Below are positions 25,835 through 33,721 of a stretch of DNA of 64,000 nt, piece by piece (the first letter of the stretch is position 1; every line of letters starts with the position of its first letter). Below the pieces are notes generated by a model. The model did no database searches. It was not told the origin of the DNA and was given only the letters and a program-made list of their open reading frames with translations. This stretch comes from JBHIKY01 sp042139015. Its GTDB lineage: Bacteria > Bacillota > Bacilli > Bacillales > Marinococcaceae. Where the stretch lies: positions 1-64,000 of the forward strand of contig NZ_JBHIKY010000018.1 of NCBI RefSeq assembly GCF_042139015.1, read 5' to 3'. Both the position numbers and the translations under genes were made by a program.

Positions 25835-26917
25835 TTATTCCAACACTCCTTCTTCTTCATAGTATTTTTCGGCCCCTGGATGGAGTGGAACTTCTCCGGC
25901 CCCTTCGGTAACTTTTTCAATATCAAATTGCGTGAATACTTCGTTGGAGCCTTCTAATTCTTCAAGGTTCTCCCACATTGTTTTCGTGATTTCATAGGCG
26001 ACATCCTCCGGCATTGATTCATCAGCCACTAAGAAATTCTGCATCGCTGTGGTCTGGACGTCTTCTTCCTGGCCGTCATAAGTACCGGCAGGAATTGTTT
26101 CCTCAATGTAGAAATCATAATTATCCACCATCGACTGTATTTGTTCGTCATCAATACTGACGAGCTCCCCGTCCGCTGTTGAAATCATTTCACTGACAGC
26201 AGAGGTCGGGATACCGGAGTTAATATTAGCGCCGACTGCCTGGTTATTTCTCAATAAATCCGTCGCTTCTGGAAAATCGGCAAAATGGGTTTTTACGTCT
26301 TCAAATGACAGCCCATAGGCTTCCAGAATGTGCTGGGAGGCAATTTCAGTTCCGCTGCCAGTCGCACCCGGAGCAAAGTCCTGCCCTTCTAAATCTGCCA
26401 GCGAGTCAATGTCGGCATTTTCTTTCATGACCACCTGGTTATAGTTCGGATAAATGCCTGCGAGAATCCTAACTCCTTCATAAGGCTGTTCTTCAAACCC
26501 TCTTTCTCCTTCATAAGCCTCCTGTAAAATATTACCCATCACAAGGCCCACATCTGCTTCTCCCTGCGACATAAAGTTCATATTTTGCACACTGCCGTTG
26601 GAGGCCTGCGAAGAGGCACTGACTCCATCTACCTCATTCTGCCAAAAATCAGCCAGTACAGCTCCAATCGGGTAATACAGCCCTGTTTCACTTGCCGTAG
26701 TGAAATCAATATGGAAATCTCCTTCTTCTCCTTCAGAGTCTCCCCCGCTCAGTCCTTCACTGCCGGAGGCTTCACTTGTGTCTGAATCTTCCGTTCCTCC
26801 GGAATCACCACTATCTCCGGAGTCTTCCTCACCGCCGCCGCATGCTGCAAGCAGACTGAAGGAAAATACCCCTGCCATGACGCCCATCGCGAATCGATTT
26901 TTCGGAAATTTTGTCAT
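25835..26917 (-). CDS. TAXI family TRAP transporter solute receptor (lipoprotein)
   Basis: A 360-residue extracytoplasmic binding protein. A signal peptide ends in the lipobox LLAAC, so Cys26 should be lipidated. A 45-residue serine/aspartate/glutamate/glycine linker follows, then the TAXI domain (TASETGLYYPIGAVLADFW). The acidic surface fits a salt-adapted organism. It lies 60 bases after the fused TRAP permease, its partner. TAXI receptors bind carboxylates such as glutamate or 2-oxoglutarate; this one's ligand is unknown. Confidence 0.9.
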   Translation of the reverse strand: MTKFPKNRFAMGVMAGVFSFSLLAACGGGEEDSGDSGDSGGTEDSDTSEASGSEGLSGGDSEGEEGDFHIDFTTASETGLYYPIGAVLADFWQNEVDGVSASSQASNGSVQNMNFMSQGEADVGLVMGNILQEAYEGERGFEEQPYEGVRILAGIYPNYNQVVMKENADIDSLADLEGQDFAPGATGSGTEIASQHILEAYGLSFEDVKTHFADFPEATDLLRNNQAVGANINSGIPTSAVSEMISTADGELVSIDDEQIQSMVDNYDFYIEETIPAGTYDGQEEDVQTTAMQNFLVADESMPEDVAYEITKTMWENLEELEGSNEVFTQFDIEKVTEGAGEVPLHPGAEKYYEEEGVLE

Positions 26918-26977
26918 TAGTTCTCCTCCTACAATAAAATATTTATTTAACGTGCTTCATCAATACTCAGCTGTGTA

Positions 26978-28960
26978 TCACATAGCTGTTTCTGTGCTTT
27001 TTGTCGTTTTCACCTTTCCTTGGGACGGCTTCAGTTTCTGCCACACAATTACAGTGGCAAGTGCAGCAGCCCCGACCAGATCAAGCCAGCCTGTAGGTTC
27101 AATCAAGCAGTAGGCAGTACCAAGCAGTAAAAATCTTTGGATCCAGTTTGCTTTGGATAAAAGCCACCCCTGCAGTCCGGCAGCAAGACAGAGGACTCCG
27201 ACTCCTGCTGTAAGAGCAGCCATTATACTGGCTGTGATACTGACTCCATCAAACAGCAGCACAGGATTAAACAGGAAGAAAAACGGAATGATGAACCCTG
27301 TGATTCCTAATCGGACGGCAGTAAAAGACACCTTGTTCGGCGATGAGCCTGCCAGTCCTGCCGCAGCATACGATGCCAGTGCAACAGGCGGTGTAATATT
27401 GGACAATGCTGCAAAAAAGAACGCAAACATGTGCGCTGTCAGCACCGAAGCACCAAGCTCAACCAGCAGCGGCGCAGAAACTGTCGCCACGATAATATAG
27501 GAAGCTGTCGCCGGCACTCCCATTCCCATGATGATACTGATGATCATTGTAAAAATCCCCGCAATAAGCAGGCTCCCCCCGGCAAGCTGCAGGATGTTGT
27601 TTCCGACCGTTAAGCCGAGACTCGTTAACGTGACTGAGCCTACGACAACCCCGACAATCGCACAGGCGATCCCCACAGAAATAGCGGCACGACAGCCTTC
27701 TTCAATCGACTTAATGACGATTCTCAGGTTCATTCTTGTCGATTTCTTAAAGGAGCTAGCCACAATCGTTGCCAATAAAGCAAATACAGCAGCGTAGGTT
27801 GGAGTGGTTCCGCTGACAAGTAAGTAAATGAGGACAGCAAGCGGGATGAATAAATGTCCCTTTTCTTTCATCACCTTTAGTCCATTCGGAATTTTATCCT
27901 TGGAAATTCCGGTAAGTCCTATTCGCTTTGCTTCAAAATGAACAGCCATAAAAACAGTGAAAAAATAAAGTGATGCTGGAATTAATGCTGCAAGCATAAC
28001 AGTCGTATACGACACTCCAATAAATTCTGCCATAATAAAGCCTGCGGCTCCCATGACAGGCGGCGCAATTAAGCCACCAGTGGAGGCAACTGCTTCCACC
28101 GCTCCAGCAAAGTGAGGTTTATACCCTGTTTTCTTCATGAGCGGAATGGAAACGGCACCGGTCGTGACGGTATTCCCAACGGCACTGCCGTTAACCATCC
28201 CCATTGAAGCGCTTCCAATAACAGCAACTTTTGCCGGACCGCCGGCAGAACGCCCTGCCACCGTTAAGGCAAGATCATTAATAAAGTCGGTAAATCCACT
28301 GTTTTTCAAAAATGCGCCGAAGAGTACAAACATAAATACGAAAGTCGTAAACACACTCAATGCAATCCCTAGAATTCCCTGGGTGCCCCAGAACATTGTG
28401 TCAATCGTTCGGGTGAAGCTGAATCCGCCATGACTGAAAACTCCAGGCATATATGGACCGGCGAAAATGTAGAGCAGAAATATGGCTGCAATAATCGTCA
28501 ACACGCTGCCGACCACCCTGCGGCTTGCTTCAAACAAAAGAAAGATGGCAATGGATCCAAAGATGAAATCCCAATTACTCTGGTGGATCCCGCTCCATTC
28601 TCTCGCGAATTTCTCATAGATTGACAGGAAATATGCTACTGATGAAATCGCCCCTGCGATACAGGCCATATCCCAAATGGTCGGGAGCTTCCTTACTTTT
28701 TTATCTTTCTTGCGGGCAGGAAAAAGCAAAAATGCCAGCACTAATAAAAATCCTAAATTCCAGGCACGAAGAAGGATCGATTCCATGGATCCAATGCTGT
28801 TAAAATACATTAAAAACAACGCCCAAAAAATAGTGATACCAGTAATGAGCAAAGTCATCGGACCGCGGTAATTTCTGGTCAAACCTTCTTCACTAAGCCT
28901 TTCCAGCTCCTTAATCTCCGCCTCTGTCATCTCATTTCCTGCAGCATCAGCTTGTGACAT
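26978..28960 (-). CDS. TRAP transporter fused permease (4TM/12TM)
   Basis: A 660-residue fused DctQ-DctM permease for sodium-driven carboxylate uptake, working with the TAXI receptor next to it. The first third holds about four to five helices (DctQ part) and the rest the DctM part, with the conserved GSASMGMVNGSAVGNTVTTGAVSIPLMKK-type region and MGMGVPATASYI. ATG 28960 is chosen, 6 bases after AAGGAGG; the frame extends to 28978. Transcription probably starts at the promoter 29239-29267 and passes a hairpin at 29115-29156. Confidence 0.9.
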   Translation of the reverse strand: MSQADAAGNEMTEAEIKELERLSEEGLTRNYRGPMTLLITGITIFWALFLMYFNSIGSMESILLRAWNLGFLLVLAFLLFPARKKDKKVRKLPTIWDMACIAGAISSVAYFLSIYEKFAREWSGIHQSNWDFIFGSIAIFLLFEASRRVVGSVLTIIAAIFLLYIFAGPYMPGVFSHGGFSFTRTIDTMFWGTQGILGIALSVFTTFVFMFVLFGAFLKNSGFTDFINDLALTVAGRSAGGPAKVAVIGSASMGMVNGSAVGNTVTTGAVSIPLMKKTGYKPHFAGAVEAVASTGGLIAPPVMGAAGFIMAEFIGVSYTTVMLAALIPASLYFFTVFMAVHFEAKRIGLTGISKDKIPNGLKVMKEKGHLFIPLAVLIYLLVSGTTPTYAAVFALLATIVASSFKKSTRMNLRIVIKSIEEGCRAAISVGIACAIVGVVVGSVTLTSLGLTVGNNILQLAGGSLLIAGIFTMIISIIMGMGVPATASYIIVATVSAPLLVELGASVLTAHMFAFFFAALSNITPPVALASYAAAGLAGSSPNKVSFTAVRLGITGFIIPFFFLFNPVLLFDGVSITASIMAALTAGVGVLCLAAGLQGWLLSKANWIQRFLLLGTAYCLIEPTGWLDLVGAAALATVIVWQKLKPSQGKVKTTKSTETAM

Positions 28961-29232
28961 CCTCATCCTCCTTTTCAATTAATGACAACGCTTACATTTA
29001 ACATTTTTTAAATATCCCGTCCTTGCGGGATCCTGGATCCAATCTGAATCACAAATGACAGCATATTATTCTGTTCTGCTGCAGCTTGTCCTCCTTTCTA
29101 CGCTGGTTAAAAAAAGCCAGTCCACCCCCCTTATTCAGCAAAGAAGGTGAACTGGCTCTGTGCTCTAAGCCTTAACTCTGGCGTGGAGTTAAATTAAAAC
29201 ACTCAGTCCGTAATGTGAAACTATTCTGATTA
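28961..29232 (-). promoter_or_regulatory. 270-base leader of the TRAP operon, possible attenuator
   Basis: The transcript from promoter 29239-29267 should carry a 7-bp hairpin (TTAACTC/GAGTTAA, 29171-29191), then a full intrinsic terminator (29108-29156), then about 150 bases including a small ATCCCG/CGGGAT hairpin before the TRAP start codon. No known riboswitch or T-box consensus is recognisable to me. Conditional termination is inference. Confidence 0.5.
29108..29156 (-). terminator. Intrinsic terminator inside the TRAP operon leader
   Basis: On the minus strand GCCAGTTCACC pairs with GGTGGACTGGC (one G-T pair), followed by TTTTTTT. It lies downstream of a strong promoter and upstream of the gene, the arrangement of an attenuator. 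Confidence 0.8.
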
Positions 29233-29238
29233 ATGAAA

Positions 29239-29267
29239 ATAATACGTGGTGTGTTTCCTATTGTCAA
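29239..29267 (-). promoter_or_regulatory. Strong sigma-A promoter of the TRAP catabolic operon
   Basis: TTGACA and TATTAT with a 17-base spacer on the minus strand. The spacer begins with AATAGGAAACAC, a 12-mer found at the same place in the dctA-like promoter at 30719-30747. GTGTT-N10-AACAC forms an inverted repeat over the -35 box. Confidence 0.8.
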
Positions 29268-29367
29268 CACTATATCTAAAAAAACATGAGATTCGTCCCA
29301 CACACATTTGGTTCAGGACAAAGCAATATTGTCTGTTGGTTTTGCCGTTTAGCGGAAGAAAAGTAAA

Positions 29368-29408
29368 CAGCCCGGCCGCCTTTTTGAAAACAAAAGACAG
29401 CCGGGCTG
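29368..29408 (-). terminator. Intrinsic terminator after the DAACS symporter gene
   Basis: CAGCCCGG pairs with CCGGGCTG on the minus strand, followed by a T-rich stretch, 16 bases after the stop codon. Confidence 0.8.
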
Positions 29409-29423
29409 ATTGTTATTTTATTG

Positions 29424-30653
29424 TTAAGACGATGGTATTTGATCCTTCTTTTTCTCAGAACGGTCAATAATATACGCGCATGCCGCATCCCCGGTAACAT
29501 TCAACGAGGTCCGAAGCATATCCAGAATTCGGTCGACCCCGAGAATAATCGCAATACCTTCGACAGGCAGACCTACCTGCGTCAATACCATGGAAAGCAT
29601 GATCAGACCAACACCAGGCACTCCGGCAGTTCCGATGCTTGCCAGAGTGGCTGTGAGCACGACCATAATTAATTGAGTAAGTGACAGATCCACCCCATAC
29701 ACCTGCGCGATAAATATTGTAGCTACGGCCTGCATAATGCCGGTGCCGTCCATATTTATCGTAGCGCCCAGAGGCTGAACAAAGCTGCTGACCTGCTTAC
29801 TGATACCAAGACGTTCCTGAGCCGTTTTCATCGAAATCGGCAGAGTTCCCGTCGAGCTTGACGTACTAAACGCTACGGTCATCGCAGGAAAGAAATTTTT
29901 ATAAAATTCCAGCGGGTTTGCTTTCCCGATTACTCTGATTGCAAGTGAATAAGTAATAATCGCATGCAGGAGCAATGCGCTGATCAGCGTGATCATGTAC
30001 ATCGCCATCGATTGTATCCCTTCTACCCCGCTCGAGCCGAGAGCGGAAGCGATCAAGGCAAAAGCTCCGTATGGCGCTGTATACATGACAATAGTTACAA
30101 GGAACATCATCACACTGTTCCCTTGTTCGAGCAGCTTGTGAATGGCTGCCGTCTTTTCCCCAAGTCTAGCCAAAGCAATACCGAGGAAAATCGCAAGAGC
30201 TATGATCTGAAGCATCTCAGCATCGGCAAGAGCCGCTACCGGACTGTCCGGAATGATATTAAGGAGCGTGTCCATGATTGGAGGGGCTTCCTCTGCTTCG
30301 TAATTTGCACTTTCAGTATCAAATACACCTTCTTGGCCCGGTTGAACTACATATGCGAGTGTCAGGCCGATTATTAATGCGATAAACGTGGTAATAAGGT
30401 AGAAGGCAATTGTCTGTGTTCCAATTCTCCCCAACTGTACGGGATCCTTCAAGCTGGCAGTACCCAGCGCAATGGAAATGAAAACGATCGGCACAACAAG
30501 CATCGTAATGAGATTAAGAAAGACCTGGCCGACAGGGTTGAGAATGTAAGTATCAATAAAGTTAAATACGTCTCCAGGAACCGCGTTTAAAGAAAGACCG
30601 ACGATAACCCCGAGGAGTAACGCTATCAGAATCTTTTTCGTTAAATTCTCCAT
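29424..30653 (-). CDS. Dicarboxylate/amino acid:cation symporter (DAACS family)
   Basis: A 409-residue GltP/DctA-type secondary transporter. The re-entrant loop motifs are present: the serine-rich AFSTSSSTGTLP and the NMDGTGIMQ binding motif. It carries dicarboxylates or acidic amino acids with sodium or protons. It lies upstream of the TRAP operon on the same strand but has its own promoter and terminator. The shared 12-mer in both promoters argues for co-control with the catabolic island. ATG 30653 follows AGAGGAG. Confidence 0.93.
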   Translation of the reverse strand: MENLTKKILIALLLGVIVGLSLNAVPGDVFNFIDTYILNPVGQVFLNLITMLVVPIVFISIALGTASLKDPVQLGRIGTQTIAFYLITTFIALIIGLTLAYVVQPGQEGVFDTESANYEAEEAPPIMDTLLNIIPDSPVAALADAEMLQIIALAIFLGIALARLGEKTAAIHKLLEQGNSVMMFLVTIVMYTAPYGAFALIASALGSSGVEGIQSMAMYMITLISALLLHAIITYSLAIRVIGKANPLEFYKNFFPAMTVAFSTSSSTGTLPISMKTAQERLGISKQVSSFVQPLGATINMDGTGIMQAVATIFIAQVYGVDLSLTQLIMVVLTATLASIGTAGVPGVGLIMLSMVLTQVGLPVEGIAIILGVDRILDMLRTSLNVTGDAACAYIIDRSEKKKDQIPSS

Positions 30654-30718
30654 ATTAACCTGCTCCTCTCTATATTTAATTTAATTCGCTAATGTTAGTG
30701 AAATTCCCCCCTTTAAAA

Positions 30719-30747
30719 GGTATATTTTCCGTGTTTCCTATTATGTA
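30719..30747 (-). promoter_or_regulatory. Promoter of the DAACS symporter gene with shared 12-mer
   Basis: TACATA and TATACC lie 17 bases apart on the minus strand. The spacer holds the 12-mer AATAGGAAACAC at the same register as in the TRAP promoter (29239-29267). Confidence 0.5.
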
Positions 30748-30910
30748 TTTCAGGACATAAAACCGCTGCTTCCCACACGTAAAACTAATCTTTCATACCC
30801 TTTTTCAGATATAGGTTAAACCGCTAAATTTTCAAAACATTCTAACATTAACTATTCAATTTAATAAATCACGTGAGGAAGATGAATTTTGTTTGTTTTT
30901 GTCCGTATTT

Positions 30911-30968
30911 CGCAGAATAAAGTATAACATATCATTCTGCGAACGCAATAACCAAGATATGCTATAAT
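30911..30968 (+). promoter_or_regulatory. 8-bp inverted repeat and -10 element before the DedA gene
   Basis: CGCAGAAT (30911-30918) and ATTCTGCG (30934-30941) form a perfect inverted repeat. TATAAT at 30963-30968 is a good -10 for the downstream gene but its -35 is poor. The rest of the 30748-31066 gap holds no gene that I can see. Confidence 0.4.
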
Positions 30969-31066
30969 CATTACGTTAATATAGAAAACGAATAAATGCC
31001 TCCAAATTAGAATATAAGTTGGTACAGGCTGCAGCTCCTATTCTATCAGTCTGCTTGGAGGTAAGT

Positions 31067-31668
31067 GTGATACACGGAATCATTCAATTTATGGAAGAGT
31101 TTGGGTACCTTGGAATCATTCTGATGATTGCAGCAGAAAATGTGTTTCCTCCTCTTCCTTCAGAGCTTATCCTTGCGTTTGGCGGATTTATGACCACATA
31201 TACGACGTTAAGTATTCCAGGAGTGGTTCTTGCCTCCACAGCAGGTTCGGTTGGCGGAGCCTTGATACTTTACCGTATTGGAACGTTATTTGATATCCCC
31301 CGTCTCGAGAAAGCCGTGGAACGCTGGAAAATCTTAAATATCAATAGAGAGAACCTTTATCGGGCAGAAAGCTGGTTTGAGAAATTCGGACCATGGACAG
31401 TTATGATCTGCCGGGTTATTCCGTTAGTACAAAGATTTCCATCCCGGCTGGAATGTCACGGATGAAAATATGGCAGTTCCTTTTGTTCACGACGTTAGGC
31501 ACGCTGATTTGGAATACATTTCTTGTTTCCGCGGGAGCTCTGTTAAGTGATTCATGGCCGGAAATTATGCGTTTTATGAAAATGTACTCAAATTTTACGT
31601 ATACCACCCTATGCTTACTTACAGTTTTATTCTTTTTATTAGCTCTCTTTAGAAGAAAAAATAAATAA
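31067..31668 (+). pseudogene. DedA family membrane protein, frameshifted
   Basis: Two overlapping frames together make one DedA protein. The first starts at GTG 31067 after GGAGG and runs normally to RVIPLV (about 31427). The second carries the remainder, ISIPAGMSRMKIWQFLLF to the stop at 31668. The family expects RVIPLVRSxISIPAGM, so about 4 bases are missing near 31428-31432. DedA proteins include undecaprenyl-phosphate flippases (UptA type). Either the gene is broken in this strain or there is a sequencing error; everything else about the gene (RBS, membrane helices, 13-base spacing to uppP) looks functional. Confidence 0.8.
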
Positions 31669-31681
31669 TAGGGGAAATGGA

Positions 31682-32512
31682 ATGGAATTGCTTGAGCTGT
31701 TAAAAGCAGTGATTTTGGGAGTGGTAGAGGGATTAACTGAATTTGCTCCTGTGTCCTCAACCGGACATATGGTGATAGTAGATGACATGTGGCTTCAATC
31801 GGAATTATTTCTCGGGAAATATACAGCGAATACATTTAAAATCGTCATTCAGTTAGGATCGATCTTAGCTGTAATTATCATATTTAAAGATAGATTTATT
31901 GATTTATTAGGTTTAAACCAGCGTGATACGACTGCTTCAGGAGTTCAGAACCGATTAAAATTATCTCAGGTTTTTATAGGACTGCTTCCTGCCGCCGTAT
32001 TAGGATTATTGTTTGAAGATTACATTGATGAATATTTATTTTCTATCGAAACGGTACTTATCGGATTAGTACTCGGGGCGTTTTTCATGATTCTTGCTGA
32101 TGCTTTCAGCTCCAGGAAGCCTGCTGTAGTGACAGTTGATCAGATTACGTACAGCCAGGCTTTTATCGTTGGGCTCATTCAATGCTTTTCACTCTGGCCC
32201 GGATTCTCCCGCTCCGGCTCCACTATATCCGGAGGCGTGCTGCTCGGAATGACCCATCGGGCCGCAGCGGATTTCACCTTCATTATGGCAGTCCCGATAA
32301 TGGCAGGGGCAAGCGCACTGTCCTTGATAAAAAACTGGCAGTATTTTACTATTGAAGCTCTCCCATTTTTTATCGTCGGCTTTATTAGCGCTTTTTTGTT
32401 TGCCCTCCTTTCCATCCGCTTCTTTTTGAAGCTTATTAATAAAATCAGGCTCGTTCCGTTTGCCGTTTATCGGATCGTACTCGCAGGCCTCATTATTGTG
32501 TTTATCCTCTAG
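31682..32512 (+). CDS. uppP: Undecaprenyl-diphosphatase UppP (BacA)
   Basis: A 276-residue membrane phosphatase that recycles undecaprenyl pyrophosphate to the monophosphate for cell wall synthesis. The family signatures are intact: EGLTEFAPVSSTGHM near the N-terminus and WPGFSRSGSTISGG in the middle. It starts 13 bases after the frameshifted DedA gene, so the two were built as an operon joining carrier dephosphorylation to carrier flipping. lipL follows after 25 bases. Confidence 0.95.
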   Translation: MELLELLKAVILGVVEGLTEFAPVSSTGHMVIVDDMWLQSELFLGKYTANTFKIVIQLGSILAVIIIFKDRFIDLLGLNQRDTTASGVQNRLKLSQVFIGLLPAAVLGLLFEDYIDEYLFSIETVLIGLVLGAFFMILADAFSSRKPAVVTVDQITYSQAFIVGLIQCFSLWPGFSRSGSTISGGVLLGMTHRAAADFTFIMAVPIMAGASALSLIKNWQYFTIEALPFFIVGFISAFLFALLSIRFFLKLINKIRLVPFAVYRIVLAGLIIVFIL

Positions 32513-32537
32513 CTTATTATGAAATGGAGTCAGATTC

Positions 32538-33380
32538 ATGAATACACATCAAATATTTTATGGAGAAACTGTACGCTGGATCGATCATTCCAGTACAGGC
32601 TTACAATTTAACCCGCTTCAGTCGTTTGCTCTCGATGACACTTTCTGCATCAGCACAGGAGAACACCGCTCCGCCCCAGTGATGCGGGCGTGGGTGCACG
32701 CTCCGACGATTGTGCTTGGGATTCAGGACAGCCGCCTGCCTCATATAGAAGAAGGCACCGCTTTCCTACAGGAGCAGGGCTACCGGGTGATTGTCAGAAA
32801 CTCCGGCGGTTTGGCAGTCGTCCTTGATGAAGGAATTTTTAATCTTTCTCTTATATTTAAGGAAGAAAAATTGATCTCGATAAACAGTGGATACGATTTA
32901 ATGCATGATTTAATGAAAAGAATCTTTCCTGATGCCCCCGGTGAAATTAAGGCTTATGAAATAGAAGGTTCCTATTGTCCGGGAAACTATGACTTAAGCA
33001 TCAATGGCCGAAAATTTGCAGGCATTTCCCAGCGGCGGATCCGGGGAGGAACAGCCGTACAAATTTATGTGGCTGTCACCGACAGCGGTCCGGAAAGGGC
33101 AGCGCTGCTTCAGGAATTTTATGAACGAGCGGTACAGGGCAGAACGGTTAAATACCAATGGCCCCGTATTCGTCCAGAGGTAATGGCATCCCTATCTGAG
33201 ATTTATGAACAGGAAATCGATATTAAGGATGTGCTGTATCGACTGCTGTCAGCTGCAAGACAACATGGTGTACTTATGCAGTCTTCGTCATTAACTAATG
33301 AAGAACTGCATCGTTTTGATTATTTGTTTCAGCGGGTGAGCGAACGTAATCAAAAAGCCCTTGCCTTTTTAGAGGCTTGA
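32538..33380 (+). CDS. lipL: Octanoyl-[GcvH]:protein N-octanoyltransferase LipL
   Basis: A 280-residue amidotransferase of the lipoate pathway in Bacillus that moves octanoyl groups from GcvH to E2 subunits of oxoacid dehydrogenases. The catalytic Cys147 in SYCPGNYD and Lys159 in GRKFAGISQRR match Cys150 and Lys162 of B. subtilis LipL (YwfL); VRNSGGLAVV is the usual substrate loop. Position next to pta and hemQ agrees with B. subtilis. ATG 32538 follows a GGAG. Confidence 0.93.
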   Translation: MNTHQIFYGETVRWIDHSSTGLQFNPLQSFALDDTFCISTGEHRSAPVMRAWVHAPTIVLGIQDSRLPHIEEGTAFLQEQGYRVIVRNSGGLAVVLDEGIFNLSLIFKEEKLISINSGYDLMHDLMKRIFPDAPGEIKAYEIEGSYCPGNYDLSINGRKFAGISQRRIRGGTAVQIYVAVTDSGPERAALLQEFYERAVQGRTVKYQWPRIRPEVMASLSEIYEQEIDIKDVLYRLLSAARQHGVLMQSSSLTNEELHRFDYLFQRVSERNQKALAFLEA

Positions 33381-33403
33381 AAGTGACGGCAGCGCTGCCT
33401 GCT

Positions 33404-33627
33404 TATTCCACGGCTCGGCTTCTGTTTCCCGCTCCCGGGCCGTATTTCCACCGATGCGGAACGATTTCACGCTCAAGGTTGGGGTTTCCTCTTTTGCGGG
33501 GAGCATTTCCACCTCAGCCTAGCTCGTTTCCCTCCTTGCGTTGTGCGTTTCCCCTGAAGTTGGGCAGTTTCCACCGACTGTCTGCTTTTTCCACGTAACA
33601 GTTTGCTTATCCCGCTCGCGGTGTTCA
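33404..33627. repeat. Eleven-unit 20-bp periodic array
   Basis: Units begin at 33404, 33425, 33445, 33465, 33485, 33506, 33527, 33548, 33568, 33588 and 33608, so the period is 20 or 21 bases. Each begins with T-T/A-TTCC or TTTCC followed mostly by A/C-C; the remaining 13 or so bases vary and are GC-rich. It fills the lipL-pta gap. It is not CRISPR: the constant part is only about 6-7 bases. Confidence 0.85.
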
Positions 33628-33672
33628 AACGCAGGACGCCTGCTACCCCAACTCTTCGTTAAAAACGCAAAA

Positions 33673-33704
33673 AATGGAGGCAGGGAAAGAATCCCGCCTC
33701 CATT
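33673..33704 (-). terminator. Intrinsic terminator after pta
   Basis: AATGGAGGCGGG pairs with CCTGCCTCCATT (one mismatch), with a T-run on the minus-strand side. It could also stop lipL transcripts from the other side, but that side lacks T's. Confidence 0.75.
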
Positions 33705-33721
33705 GTATATTCAGCTACTAT

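Noticed and set aside
31019..31668. Two separate genes in overlapping frames
   Set aside because: Together they make one continuous DedA protein; neither half is a complete family member, so one frameshifted gene is the better reading.
33404..33627. CRISPR array
   Set aside because: The constant part is only about 6-7 bases and degenerate, units are 20-21 bases, and no cas genes are present.
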